From Vandiemenella viatica (lineage: Eukaryota > Arthropoda > Insecta > Orthoptera > Morabidae): a stretch of 64,000 nt of DNA. Made by a program: the position numbers and the translations under genes. Location of the stretch: positions 107,815,447 to 107,879,446 of the forward strand of contig CM061920.1 in the NCBI GenBank assembly GCA_031002005.1, given 5' to 3'. Every line of letters starts with the position of its first letter. The first letter of the stretch is position 1. Under the pieces are notes generated by a model that worked only from the letters and a program-made list of their open reading frames with translations, searched no databases and was not told where the DNA came from. Shown here piece by piece: positions 33,170-44,694 of this stretch.

Positions 33170-35440
33170 TTTCTATACCAAATGTAGACTGTCTTTTCTG
33201 ATTGATTTAAAGTATATATTTGTAAATTTCTATTGATATCATATAAAAATTTTAGATTTGTATAAAAAAAAATAATTAAGGGGTGTGGAGGTGAAGAGTA
33301 GTTTGGTTTTTGCTAAGGTAGTGTGGACAGTATTTTTTTGTTTGTTTTAAAGTATGCATGTGCAAAGTTCCATCGAAACCCGATAAAAACTGTAGCTTTG
33401 TGTAAAGAACATTTACAAAAATAAAATGGGGTAAGGGAGTGAGCGGTTGGGTTTTGTAAACAGAATGTTTCTCTTTTCTCTTAAGTATACATTTGCGGTG
33501 TTCCATCGAAATCTGATGAAAACGTTAGGTATTTATAAAGATCATTGGAAATTTGGAGGGGTGGGGGTAGAAGGGAAGAGGGGTTGGGCTTATGCAACCT
33601 AATTTAAACACAATTATTATGTATTTTTAAAGTATATGTGTGCAAATTTTCTTCAGAATCAGATAGAAACTGTGCTTTGTGTAGATTAAAGGGGCGGAAA
33701 GGGGGAGAGAGGTTTGTCTTCTCTAAACCAAATGCAGGCAGTATTTTTCTGTTTGTTTTGAAGTACACATGTGCATACTGCCTTCAAAATCAAATAGAAA
33801 CGGTAACTTTATATAATGAACATTGACAGTAATTAAAGGGGTAGAAAGGGGAATAGGGTTTGTGTTTTTGTCAAAGTAATGTGAGTAGTATGTTTTTTTT
33901 TATTTGCTTTGAAGTATACACATGCGAAGTTCCACCGAAATCGTATTAAAATGTGTGTTTGTACAAACATGAAGGGATGTAAAAGGGGAGCTAGGGTAGT
34001 TTTTTTTATTTTTTGGTCAGAAATCTTTTCCATAAAAAAAAAAATACATATCTGTGCACTCTTTCATACACATCGGTCAAATGGTGTCAACTGTAGCTTT
34101 TCAAAACGAAAATTGACAAAAGTGAAGGGGCGGAAACGGGGAAAAGGGTTCAGTTTTTGCAAACCAAAAGCTGACATTATTTTTCTCTTTATTTTACAGT
34201 AAAAGTTTGCTAAGTTCTATCTAACTGGATAAAAACTGTCGGTTTGAATAGAAATTAGACGGTTTAATGGGGAGTGGGGGTGTTTTCTTGACTTTTTGGT
34301 CAGAAACCTTCCTCGTGAAAAATTACATATAAGCGCCAACTTTCATGGTAATAGGTCAAACGGTGGCGACTGTAGCTTTTTATATATATAAAAAAACATT
34401 GTCTAAAATTAAGGGATTGGTAGGAGGGAGAGGGGTTGAGCCTTAGCAGACCAAATGTTGACAAGATTTTTCTGTTTGTTTGAAAGTATGCATTGGCAAA
34501 GTTCAATCAAAATCAGATATGAAATATAGGCTTCTTTAAAATTAAGGGGTGTAAAGGGGGAGATGGGGTGGCTTTTTTATTTTTGGTCAGAAACCTAGTC
34601 CATGAAATATTACATGTATATGACAACTTTAATGGAGATCAGTTAAATGATGTCGACTATAGTTTTGTATAAATAACATTGGCAAAAATTAAGAGGTGGA
34701 TAGGGTGAGAGGGGTTCAGTTTTTCAAACCAAATTTGGACAGCATTTTTCTCTTTATTTTTAACTATACATGTCCAAAGTTCCATTGAAATCGGATAAAA
34801 AATGTGGGTTTGTATAAAAATTAAGGGGTGTAAAGGGAGAGAGGGGTGTTTTTTTATTTTTTTGTGTCAGAAACCTTTTCCATGAAAAATTACATGTATA
34901 TGCCAACTTTAATGGAGATCAGTTAAATGGTGCCGACTTTAGCTTTATATAAAGAACATTGGCAAAAATTAAGGGGTGGATAGGGTGAGAGGGATTCAGT
35001 TTTTTCAAACCAAATTTGGACAGCATTTTTCTTTTTATTTTTAACTATACATGTCCAAAGTTCCATTGAAATCGGATAAAAAATGTGGGTTTGTATAAAA
35101 ATTAAGGGGTGTAAAGGGAGAGAGGGGTGTTTTTTTATTTTTTTGGGTCAGAAACCTTTTCCATTAAAAATTACATGTATATACCAACTTTAATGGAGAA
35201 CAGTTAAATGGTGTCGACTTTAGCTTTGTATAAAGAACATTGGCAAAAATTAAGGGCTGGGTAGGGGGAGAGGGGTTCGGGTTTTTCAAACCAAAAGTTG
35301 ACAGTATTTTTCTGTTTATTTTTTACTATACATTTCCAAAGTACCATCAAAATCGGATAAAAAGTGTGGATTTGTATAAAAGTTAAGGGGTGTAAAGGGG
35401 TAGAAGGGGTGGTTTCTCAATTAAAATCATATGGGACCAC
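33170..35440. repeat. Degenerate tandem array, ~281-287-bp period with ~140-bp sub-period
   Basis: The anchor GTCAGAAA recurs at 34016, 34299, 34586, 34866 and 35147, giving spacings of 283, 287, 280 and 281. Each unit is made of two related halves, both containing a TTAAGGGG(T/C)-type G-rich block and an (A)AAGTTCCATCGAAATC-type block. In the left third only the half-unit spacing is evident (about 33361, 33495, 33642, 33773, 33924). Units at 34.57-35.4 kb are the most alike. Short frames inside are not coding. Confidence 0.88.
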
Positions 35441-35577
35441 TTTGGAGGCATACTCTATCCACTATAAAAATTTCATTTAAATCGGTTCAAAATTGGCGAA
35501 GATATCGCTGAACATACATCCAAAAAAAAAAAATTCAGACGAATTGAGAACCTCCTCCTTTTTTGAAGTCGGTTAAA

Positions 35578-36545
35578 AAGGTAGACAACAGAAAGTTAGG
35601 GTAGGAAATGCGGTATCAAAGGAAGTGGAGGTAAAAATGGGAGTGCCGCAGGGTAGCGTATTGGGACCATTGCTATTCATTATTCTAACGAATATTTGTG
35701 TTGATTGTTTACTATCTGAAATTAGATTGTTTTCAGATGACATAATGCTGCATAAAAGGATCAAAACGATAGAGGACTGTAAACACTTGCAGGGTGATCT
35801 GGACAGGATATCTAGTTGGGTTGGTAAACATGGGATGAAGATAAATGCAAAGAAGAGTCAGCTAATTAGATACACAAATAAAAAACAAAAGGTTAATTAT
35901 GAATATAAGGTGGGGAAAGACTTGAAATGTAAATATCTTGGAATTACATTTGATAACAAGCTTAACTGGGCAGGACACATTGGACAGGTGGTAGGAAAAG
36001 GTTTCAAAATCCTGCACTTGTTGGAGAGAGAAGTAAAGGAATTGGGTTAAAAAACTTTGGTCAGACCATTGTTCGAATATGGTAGTGTAGTATGGGACCC
36101 ACATTTTGAGTATCAAATATAGGAGTTGGAGAAGGTTCAAAGAAGGGCTGCTAGATTTGTTTCTGGAAATTATCGCAGAAAGCAATCAGTGACAGATATG
36201 ATAAAGGAGCTGGAATGGGATTCATTGCAAGACAGGAGGTGGATGAGGAGGGTGATGGGAATGTACAGGACGAATACTGGCGATGAGGCATGTAAAGATA
36301 TTGCAGTAGGTATGAAAAGTAGTTCATGGAGGGGAAAAGATGACCATGACCACAAGCTGGCAGTCGATTTCAGGCACAAGGGTGTGGGAAGATTTTCTTT
36401 TTTAGGTAAGTGTGTCAGGGATTGGAATGAGTTACCGAGGGGAATGGTGAATAACTTACCGAAAACGTTAAAAGAATTTAAAGTTAAAATTTGTAGAGGG
36501 CCAATTTTAAATGTATACATTCTACCCTTTCGTTCTCTAAAGTGC
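35578..36545 (+). pseudogene. CR1/Jockey-group LINE, 3' part of reverse transcriptase ORF
   Basis: This continues the LINE interrupted at 31967. Motif B (MGVPQGSVLGPLLF) is followed by the catalytic box as FSDD, where FADD is usual but both Asp are kept. The thumb follows (KYLGITFDNKLNW, then VRPLFEYGSVVWDP), then KVQRRAARFVSGNY and a C-terminal stretch with FSFLGKCVRDWNELPRG. Stops at about 36048 and 36120 break the frame; otherwise long stretches are open. The segment after the thumb is homologous to the fragment at 57912-58376 (QRRAARFV, SLxDRR, RDWN), so both belong to the same broad clade. No 3' microsatellite tail is evident here. Confidence 0.92.
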
Positions 36546-37105
36546 ACTAACAAACAGATTCTCTCTTTTCTCGGTATATAGAGCATTAACTGATTCTTTT
36601 TACGTTCTCCTGACGAAGAAAATTATTCAGTACGCCACTCATATATTGCTGAGGTTCTCTATACCATACCTTTCTCGGTTTTTTTTTTTTGGAAACTGTT
36701 TTATCTTGGTCCACAAAAACGTGTGCCCTTTCGTATTCAGCCATCGCAATTAATTTAACATCTCAGCCATGGCGACGCGGTAAATCGAACAATAAATTAC
36801 GTTAAATCGTGGCACTAAAATTTAGTTCAGCCCCAATAAAATTTTGTTATCCATCAGTGTTAGTTTGAAACGACGCGAAGGCCTGTATACGGCGCCACCA
36901 ATTCCTCAGTCGCAGCGGGCCAGAGCCTCTCATACCCGTCTATCGATTTACCTGCGTCTCGCTTTGACAGGAAAAATTCGTATTAGCCGCCTCCGCACGC
37001 GGGTCGTAACTTGATATTTACAACAAAATGAATTCTCTGTTATATAACCCTCACAGATTTCATTCCACCTTCCTCCGCTTTTCATTTCGACTTTTGTGTA
37101 AGTTA
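36546..37105. other. No gene seen
   Basis: A T run at 36680-36689 and ordinary sequence. Nothing bounded was recognised. Confidence 0.45.
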
Positions 37106-37107
37106 TA

Positions 37108-37961
37108 CAGGGCGTTCGCCGGAAAACGCTACCCTCCCAGTCTGTTGCCGTCGGCAACTTGCTCGGACAGTGGAGCCAGCAGTTTCCGCCAACCGCCACC
37201 GTGAATCACCGCACTGTTTAATACCTCCGCTGCCCCAACAGTGCATTGCAGTGACCCCTACATTGTTAAGAACGGTTTCTTTGCATTGTAGATAGTTTGT
37301 GACTTCAGTCTCTTATTAATCAGTGTTGTCAATAAACGTTTCTTTGCGGTTTGGCTGGTTTGGGGCTTCATACTCTTATTAATCTGTACCGTGTTTGAGT
37401 GTGAGTAAAATTATGGTACGTTACAGTTTGCAACAAAGAATATTTCTCTACGATACATATGTGAAGAAGAAGACGTTTAAAAAGTGTCGCAGTAAATTTC
37501 GTCGCGAATTTCCTGGCGCTTTACTGCCAGCTAAATCAACAATTCTGCGTCTGGTTAAAAAAGTAAGAGAAACGGGTTCATTTTTTAACAAAAAGAGACT
37601 GTCGGTCAACCGTATTCTCACAGAGGAGAAAATTAACGATATCGCTTTTCGACTAGAACAGTCACCCAAAAAATCATTAAGTCAGTTAGGGCAGCGTGTG
37701 TCTCGAAATATGTTCAGAAGATGTGAAATGTGCATTACACAAGAGGGTCAACACTTCCAGCATCTTTTATAAGGTAAGCTAATGAATTACGCCACATTTA
37801 AATGCTTAGCACACAAGTTTATGAAGTTTATGAAGCGTAATTATTATGAAATAGTCCGCGGCCGACGGTCGAACAATGCCGGAAACTGAGCGCTCGCTCG
37901 CCGGGAGCAGTTTCTTCCTTGTAGCGCTAACAGTGGGTTGCGTTTCCCGGCGAACGCCCTG
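37108..37961 (+). mobile_element. Mariner-like element, shortened, TA-flanked
   Basis: Terminal inverted repeats begin CAGGGCGTTCGCCGG (15 identical bases, then further similarity) at 37108 and, inverted, end at 37961. TA lies on both sides (37106-37107 and 37962-37963). At 854 bp with only an N-terminal transposase frame, it is a deletion derivative of a Tc1/mariner-superfamily element. Confidence 0.9.
37395..37772 (+). pseudogene. Transposase N-terminal helix-turn-helix domain (DUF4817-like), catalytic part missing
   Basis: The frame starts MSVSKIMVRYSLQQRIFLYD; the second Met (residue 7) fits the usual family start better. The segment with TFKKCRSKFRREFPGALLPA followed by STILRLVKKVRETGSFFNKKR is the DNA-binding HTH region that precedes DDE transposases in many insect mariner-type genes. 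After about residue 90 the similarity fades and the frame ends at residue 125. The catalytic D-D-D/E region (about 250 residues) is absent within the TIR-bounded element. The product could bind the element's ends but not move it. Confidence 0.8.
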
Positions 37962-38204
37962 TATAAAGTCTCTCGCGGTAGAGATTTGTTTGTTGTTCAC
38001 GCAAACCTGAAATTTTCCTTAGCTTCTGCTGTAGTAAACGCTTGGGGGGCAGTCATAACAAATACAAAATGAAAGTAACGTTAGACTGATACACGTTTGT
38101 AAGTTCTGAGTGAAGTGAATGTGGTTTGTCGTTTTTACTTCAGAAGTGAGTGAAATAACAGGATAACTGCTCATATAAAGTACAACATAACCAGGTTGTC
38201 ACAG

Positions 38205-38390
38205 TATAGCGCGCTCTGGCCTTGCATTCGGGAGGACGCAGGTTCGAATCCTCGTCCGACCACCCAGATTTCCCGAAATCACTCAAGGTTAATGTCGAGA
38301 TGGTTTCTAACAAAAAGCCAAGGCCTAATTCATTTCCATCTTCCTTGTCCCCGGAGCTTTCACAGCTTTCTCTCCTCTAATAACCATGGG
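38205..38390 (+). repeat. tRNA-derived SINE, family A
   Basis: The A-box region is weak (TATAGCGCGCTCTGG), then CATTCGGGAGGACGCAGG and a B-box (GGTTCGAATCCTCG), then a shortened body missing the GGTTTTCCATGG segment. It abuts a family B SINE at 38395, so one may have inserted into the tail of the other. Confidence 0.75.
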
Positions 38391-38394
38391 ATTG

Positions 38395-38620
38395 CCGGCC
38401 TCTGCAGCGTAGGGTTTAGAGCGCTAGCTCCACGTGCCGCAGGTCGCTGGTTCGACTCCGGCCGAGGGCATGAGTGTTTAAGTGTTGTGAATGTCATGTC
38501 CGTCCTGTGGTGTGTCTAATTAACTAGAAAATTTCATACCGGAGATACTGAAAGCACTTAGTGACATAATTACTATCGAGTTGGCTGTATGACCTAAAGT
38601 GCCGAAAGCCAATAAAAAAA
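38395..38620 (+). repeat. tRNA-derived SINE, family B, best copy
   Basis: GCCGGCCTCTGCAGCGTAGG is followed by GCTCCACGTGCCGCAGG and a clear B-box (TGGTTCGACTCCGG). The body ends GAGTTGGCTGTATGACC, then TAAAGTGCCGAAAGCC and AATAAAAAAAA. It has the longest tRNA-like head of the three family B copies. Confidence 0.8.
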
Positions 38621-38865
38621 ACCTTGGCATCGGTGAGGTCTAAAACCAAGCAAAAAACTTTTTTCTTAACATGAACTGTTTCACTCTTTGCCGATATGAA
38701 AAAAGGCATGGATAGTAGATACTATACTTCGTGTTGTTGAAGTATTACTCGTGATTTTTTTTAATTTGATTTTTTAATAGCCTGAAGAGCATCGTAAAAT
38801 TTTGGCTATCTTACAAATACTATTACAACTTTTTAATGTAATGTTTTCCTCTCTAGAGTTTAAGT

Positions 38866-39222
38866 TTAGTTTTGTTTATTGAAATATTGGAAACAGATTG
38901 CTAAAATGGTGACATAGATGTACCTAGTATCGGAGCTCTCCCGAATGTGAGGCCAGAGCGCCAGAGCTTTCTTTTCCGGTTCCTGGAGAGGCACCCTGAT
39001 AAAATCTTTTGCTGTTATCAATGGCTCTGTTTTTTTTTTTAAGACCTCTGCATAACTTATAACAAATCTTGGTAAAGGTAGCTGGTTTTCACGATTTTCA
39101 AGCCATATTTCGGTAGGATTAGCGGAGGCAGGGCTCCGCATTCCTATTTCCTGACCGTAGGCACTAGAGTGGGCGTGCCCTTTTCCTTTACATTTCCGCG
39201 GAGTTTCCTCCACGGTACTCAT
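38866..39222 (-). CDS. Unidentified 118-codon frame, possible LINE ORF1 fragment
   Basis: The frame starts MSTVEETPRKCKGKGHAHSS and contains RFVISYAEVLKKKTEP. SYAxxLK is a motif often seen in ORF1 proteins of insect LINEs, but this is a short match. Part of the 3' end (about 38966-38938) overlaps a remnant of a family A SINE head on the same strand (ALWPHIRES is SINE, not protein). A tRNA-like sequence lies immediately upstream on the same strand. A chance frame is possible. Confidence 0.25.
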   Translation of the reverse strand: MSTVEETPRKCKGKGHAHSSAYGQEIGMRSPASANPTEIWLENRENQLPLPRFVISYAEVLKKKTEPLITAKDFIRVPLQEPEKKALALWPHIRESSDTRYIYVTILAICFQYFNKQN

Positions 39223-39264
39223 TTTATAATAGGATGAGTGGGCCTGGGGGACCGTTTCGGAAGT

Positions 39265-39345
39265 TCGACTCGGCTTCGTCGGAATCGAATGCCGATGATC
39301 CAGGCCATGGTCGGGCGCTCTACCGCCTGAGCTATGCGGCCTCCC
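39265..39345 (-). repeat. tRNA-like sequence (SINE head, family E)
   Basis: The minus strand reads GGCCGCATAGCTCAGGCGG, an excellent A-box (39334-39317), and about 40 bases on GCATTCGATTCC, a moderate B-box. The acceptor ends do not pair well and the middle does not give a clean anticodon arm, so I treat it as a tRNA-derived repeat head rather than a tRNA gene. Confidence 0.5.
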
Positions 39346-39401
39346 GTAACAAACCTTGTACTTTTTATATTATATGAACTGGGTTAACACGCCTCCCGCT
39401 A

Positions 39402-39596
39402 TATTTTTTTTTCTTTTTGCTTTACGCCTCGTCGACGTCTAGGTCATTTAGGCAGGCACGTAGCCTTTTGAAGCAACCATCCCAGCGTTCGCCTGGAGTT
39501 ATTTGGGGAAACCATGGAAAACCAAATCTGGAAAGCGGGACGGGGATTCGAATCCGCGTCCTCCCGAATGCGAGGCCACTTATCCACCACGCCCGG
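39402..39596 (-). repeat. tRNA-derived SINE, family A, tail type 2, with target duplication
   Basis: The minus strand has ACCGGGCGTGG, CATTCGGGAGGACGCGG, a B-box (GATTCGAATCCCCG), the body (GGTTTTCCATGGTTTCCCC) and the tail GTCGACGAGGCGTAAAGC plus A-rich sequence. The 8-base repeat TCCCGCTA at 39394-39401 and 39597-39604 is the target duplication. Confidence 0.87.
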
Positions 39597-39604
39597 TCCC
39601 GCTA

Positions 39605-40441
39605 ACTGAATCTGCTGGCCACAGAAATAACTTGCAATAGGTAGTACGAGTAAACTTGGACATCGGGGTGCGGGGGTGGGGGGAGGGTGTAAGGGGGGGG
39701 AGAGGAAAATGAAGAATTGTGAGTGAAGCCCATGTTACCGTCGCTTTCATTACACCATTACCTATCATAATCTCCGAGAATGGTGCCTTTGTAGCTGTTG
39801 CGATTGATCACCATATAGGATCACAAGCTTACCAGAAACCAATAACAGGTACCATGAATAACTTATCACTTTACATTCTCTTATCTTTCACTAAGCAAGA
39901 GACATTAATAACAAACAATGTTTTTCTTCTGTTTTCTACTATTGAGGTTTATATTTTTAGGCTTAATGAATAGTAGATTTTTGCTATACTGTGGGTCTTT
40001 GTTTACGCTAACATCATTCACATTAACATTAAAATTTCTGCTCTGTGTAATATAATTATCTTAAATTTTTAGGTGCTTTCACTTCGTGATATCACTGGTC
40101 GGGGAAGAAAACGTTTAAAAATTTAATCTGCTACGAGGATCGTTTCCTTTCTGACAGTTGTATTTTATAAAATCGATAGCAAATTTTCAAAAAAACTCAA
40201 TTTTGACTTGTTTTACTGCCTCAGCATTAGGCACACATACTCCAACTATCATTATTTTATGTCCTTTATTTAAGAGCTCCAGTGTCACAATTCTTTCAGC
40301 CATTTCCTCCCAGCATTTAATATTCGTACTTAGCTTTTTGCTGATAGCGATTAATATACCTTTTTATTCAAATTATTGTAGACATTGGTATATTTTGTAG
40401 ACCAATTTTGTTATTTATTCTCATTAAATCAAGTATATTAA
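39605..40441. other. No gene seen; G-rich patch
   Basis: A G-rich stretch lies at 39664-39704. Otherwise AT-rich and featureless. Confidence 0.45.
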
Positions 40442-40687
40442 ACCGAGCGTGGTGGTGTAACGGCTAGCGTTGTGGCCTTGCATTCGGGAGGACGGCGGTT
40501 CGAATCCCCGTCCGGGCATCCAGATTTGAGTTTTCCATGGTTTCCCTAATCACTCCAGGCAAATGCCGGGATGCTTCCTTAAAAAGGCCATGGTCGAATT
40601 CCATCCTATTCCTTGCCCTCCCCCCTCCCCATCCTTTCCCGTCTCTAAAGACCTCGCTGTTAGAGAGATGTTAAGAAGATAAAAAAA
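40442..40687 (+). repeat. tRNA-derived SINE, family A, full length, tail type 1
   Basis: Starts ACCGAGCGTGGTGG, A-box GTGTAACGGCTAGCG, B-box CGGTTCGAATCCCCG, and a full body with CAAATGCCGGGATGCTTCC, then TCTAAAGACCTCGCTG and an A-rich end. The 9-base repeat GTATATTAA at 40433-40441 and 40688-40696 is the likely target duplication. Confidence 0.92.
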
Positions 40688-40696
40688 GGTATATTA

Positions 40697-43600
40697 ACCC
40701 TCTTTTATTTTTAACTCAGGATTACTGCAATCTGATTTATGCCAAAACCTTCGACTTTCGATGTTGCCCAAAAACGAAACCTCTCTAAGTCTATCCTTAC
40801 CCTCAAGCATTTGGTTGTGATTCTCAGGGATAGTAAGATCTTACGAGTGTAAAGGGGTTGGCGCAAACGTTCACCCAATACCTTGAAGATTTTGGTTTGG
40901 TTTAAGAATTCTCATACTCAGAGGGATTGGATTAATTTTGGCCGCGTTTCATTCGTCTCCTTCTCTTTGACCTGCCCAACTTTTGTGACTGCTGGAATAA
41001 CAGTCTGGGTCGAAACGGAGCACATAATACTTCCCTCTACTCAAGGCAATATTCCTGGGGAGGGTAAGTTCGTCTTGTTCTAAAAAAACTGGCTAAGTAT
41101 ACCTAAATTTTTATCATGATTTTTAATATTATTTCTGTGTCCGGTCAAACAAATAATTTCCATAAGTTAGCGGCCGCAATAGCCGAGTCAAAAGCCACTA
41201 ACAAGTCTTCCAACATGTAAGGGGCTCCTCACTAGAAGGAGATCGGGAAGAGACTGAAAACCTGGATCCTGTCACAATCACAGAGAATGAAACCTCTAAA
41301 CGTAATGCCCAGTATGGAGGAAAGCAATCTGGTTCTTCTGAAGTGAAAAATTCAGTATCAAAAAAAGGAAATTCGTGTGATCCAAAAAAAGATGCCTTAG
41401 ACTTCTAGTTTGTTATGTTCGATCTGGTACTATAATTTACTGTTGAATACGAGCGAAATAGAGTTGGTGGGGTGTTTCACACAAACAAAGAAAGCCTTGT
41501 CACAAGTGCACATGTTGCATGCCCGTGAAAATTACAGGCCAGACAGAAATTCTAGCTGGATACAGTGAAGTAATTGAATAAAATAACATTGTTATTTTTT
41601 AGGTATACTACATGAAATACGTACGTAATAAGTCAACACGCCTTAGCATTTAACTTAATCGATTCCTATATAAAACGAAGACTCAGTACACTATTAAAAT
41701 ATATCTTCTTTGATTACTATTGCTGTAGAAAATACAACAATAGCAGATCCCTGTGTGGAGTCATTCTTGGCAAACACCTTTTAGGTCTGAAAACACTAAA
41801 AAAAATGTTATTCGCCACAAAGTGGTAATAATGCCAGAATAACTGAAGTTTTAGGTCAAGAGGCTGCCAGTATGAAATATATTAAAACAACATATTACTG
41901 AATGGAAACAACAGTGGTTCAATTGAGAAAAAGGAAGAAGTGTGTTTCAAATCTTTCCCAATAGAATAGAGACGATGCAGATGAACAACTTAAATCAATT
42001 CCCACCAGCCATGGGCCGAGTGAAATATACCTGCACAGGATAAAGAGAAAAGAGAATGATCAGTATACTTAGGATCTTAACGAATGTACATCGGTTATAG
42101 CACGACCACTTACCTCTTCGACCGTCATGAAGGGAATGAACAAAGACATCAGTAATGGACGAAAATTGTTCGTATGGACAGCTAAATGATAATAAATGTA
42201 ACATATGATGCTGGAAGTGTCGTTTTGTACAACCTATGCTTATTCTTCTACGGATGCCTGCTTTGATTTAAGATTACAGGTGAATTTTTTTTTCTGTTTG
42301 TTGGTTTGTGGTAGTTTTATTAATACGTAGTAATTATTCATTTAATTGAAGTTAGAGTTTGTAGAATAAGTGTACCATATTAAATAAATTGTAAAATTGG
42401 TTGTTTAATGTTTTGGTAATTAGGAAAAATTAAAATCAACGGTTAGATTTACATTCTAGAGAGTGAACTATACAAATGTACAACCAGTAAATAAATAAGA
42501 ACTGCGTGACTGATGGGATTAAGGTGCCGATATATGGGATATTAGGGGACGCAAACTGCTGCATTTTGAATCCCTCATCAGACTTAGTTTAGAACGCTAT
42601 GTTACTAATTTTAGATAAGTTCTCTTTGCTTTCACTCAAATGATTATCAGACAAATTTATGGATTTTTCAGGTATAACAGCATGGCGTTCAATAGTACTA
42701 AACTTACTCACTCCGCAGACAGGCGGCGACACTTGCTACTCGGTATTTCCCACTATTGCCATTCGCCTTTAAAGCTGTGAATACGTTATACTGGGAACAA
42801 AACCATGTGTGAGCAGTTCATTAACCGTTCGCTCAAATTATTTTTTACATCGAACTTTCAACGATCCTTGGAAAATTTGAACCAGCCGCGTGCCACCGGC
42901 AGAATTGTGTCACTTATCGTCTTGTCTTCACAAGCGGAAAGTCACGCGATGCTGGTGATGAGGCTTTAGCGATGTCAAGAAAAAACGAAAACGACCACGT
43001 TTGTGGGGGCTTATGATGGAGCTGAGTTCGTAACAAATAAACGGCCAATTTAAAAATTTCAGGTGAATATCGCTTTCTGATTTTTAGGATCTGTTGCAGA
43101 AGATTGCACCACACGTTTCCAAACAGGAACCATATCTCTGCACAACAGTCTCCTTAGCAGATAAATGTAAATTGTATGTAGATAGTTCATTTGAATGAAA
43201 AACAATTACAAATTGATTGTTATGGCCGTGTAATTCGTAGCAAGTATATACTTGTTCTCAGTGACGATGAGTGTGATAATGTGTTATAAAGAAAGCAAAT
43301 GTGTACCTGTTTGACTTAAACATGCAAACAAAATATATTCTAGACTAGTGTTTGAAAGTTTGTGTCACCAGTATTTTTAATAGTTAATTTACAAAAATAA
43401 ACTTACCTTGTCATGATTCCTGGTTGGTTTGTATTTTGGATTTTAAACGACAGTAAGAAGCCGAAAAACAGACCATCTTCTTTTTAAATTTTTCTGTATA
43501 TAGTGTTATGATCTACTTTATACTGATGTAAATCGCTTGTCGCAAGTAGCTCCCGTTCTGTCGTAGTGTATCCAGAGAAGTATCAGATGCCTGCTACACC

Positions 43601-44694
43601 GCAAGGGGGTGACTACAATACCGTGCGCTGCATACGAGATCAAAGGAATCGCTTACACAGGCGCCACCAATGGCTTTACGACGCATTCTGTGCTGAATAG
43701 AGTTAAGAATCGATTCTGCGATTGCCAAGGGACGCTTGCATGAATCATGATTCTATTCAATTATTCGTAACCTTGATGGCATGGACCTGTACATTAATTC
43801 ACAAAGGCTGCGTTGAACTGTACATTCGAAACCTTTTCAGATTCTTACTTCTTCAATCATTTAATTCTAGAAGATTTTACGAGATAAAAAATTTCAAATA
43901 ACTATTAAAATTCATTCATTTGCGTGTTTTGTTTATAAATGTTTTTCCACGAAGCTAGCAAATGTTACACAAAAGTAAAACAACGAAACATATATGCATA
44001 AAGTTTACAGCAACGCATTCTACAGTACCTTAGTACCGATGTCAGTAACCAAGACGTCGATAAGTTGTGAACACTAAAATAAAAAAAGAGGAAGTCCATG
44101 GGTGTGGAGTACTAAACAAGGAAACTAGGCACCACAAAGAGGTGTTTAGATCCAAAAAATAATAATTTTGCTGTCTGAACATCTATTACTCTATTGATCA
44201 AACTATTGTATTTCATATTATTTGTGTCCCCTACTGCATGAGGAAAATGGAATACACATAAACATCACTGCGTCCTCTTATTTCCTTCATTTTATCTCTC
44301 CTGTCGATTGACTAAAATATGTTCCGCAGTCATAAATGAAGGTGTTTGATTGGATGTTTGCTAATAAATTAAGTAGGATACTATGTCACCAATCCACCAC
44401 ACTATCCCATCCCAACCTTCAAGTCGATGACATACGTTATAGTTTATTAGTAAGTATAGAAAATAGTCACAAAACTAACTGCTCTTCTTTGTTCCAGTTA
44501 CCAATACTTTGCGATGGGAATTCGATATGACACAACAGTATTCCAGATGAGGATAAACGAGGTGAGCAGTTTTTTTACAATGAAAAGGAGGACGAAACAA
44601 TTTAAGAAAAGAGTACATCGTTAATAAATGAAAAGATTTTATTAATCCAAACAAAAATATACTAATTATGCGAACATACCTTTAAATCATTTAA
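40697..44694. other. No gene seen
   Basis: Around 4 kb with no recognised gene or bounded repeat. At about 41200-41410 one frame (with LEGDREETENLDPVTITENE) looks less random than its surroundings. It lacks a start and is broken upstream, so it could be an old retrocopy or chance. The rest is AT-rich. Confidence 0.4.

Larger units (their letters stand above)
31968..35577. mobile_element. Composite insertion splitting the LINE
   Basis: The LINE text breaks after codons for EEFLK and resumes at the next expected residues (GRQQKVRVGNAV), so about 3.6 kb has been inserted cleanly. From left to right the insert holds a fold-back repeat (31968-32640), a tRNA-like fragment followed by a T run, a degenerate tandem array (about 33170-35440) and a right end. 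AACCGCCTTCAAAAAAGG near the left end (about 31990) matches, inverted, CCTTTTTTGAAGTCGGTT at the right end (about 35555-35572), which suggests terminal repeats of one large element. The inner fold-back right arm (about 32600-32620) holds a third copy of the motif. Which superfamily moved it is not clear. Confidence 0.75.

Noticed and set aside
39265..39345. Possible functional tRNA gene
   Set aside because: The A-box is excellent but the acceptor and anticodon arms do not fold properly and the B-box is weak, so it is better read as a SINE head.
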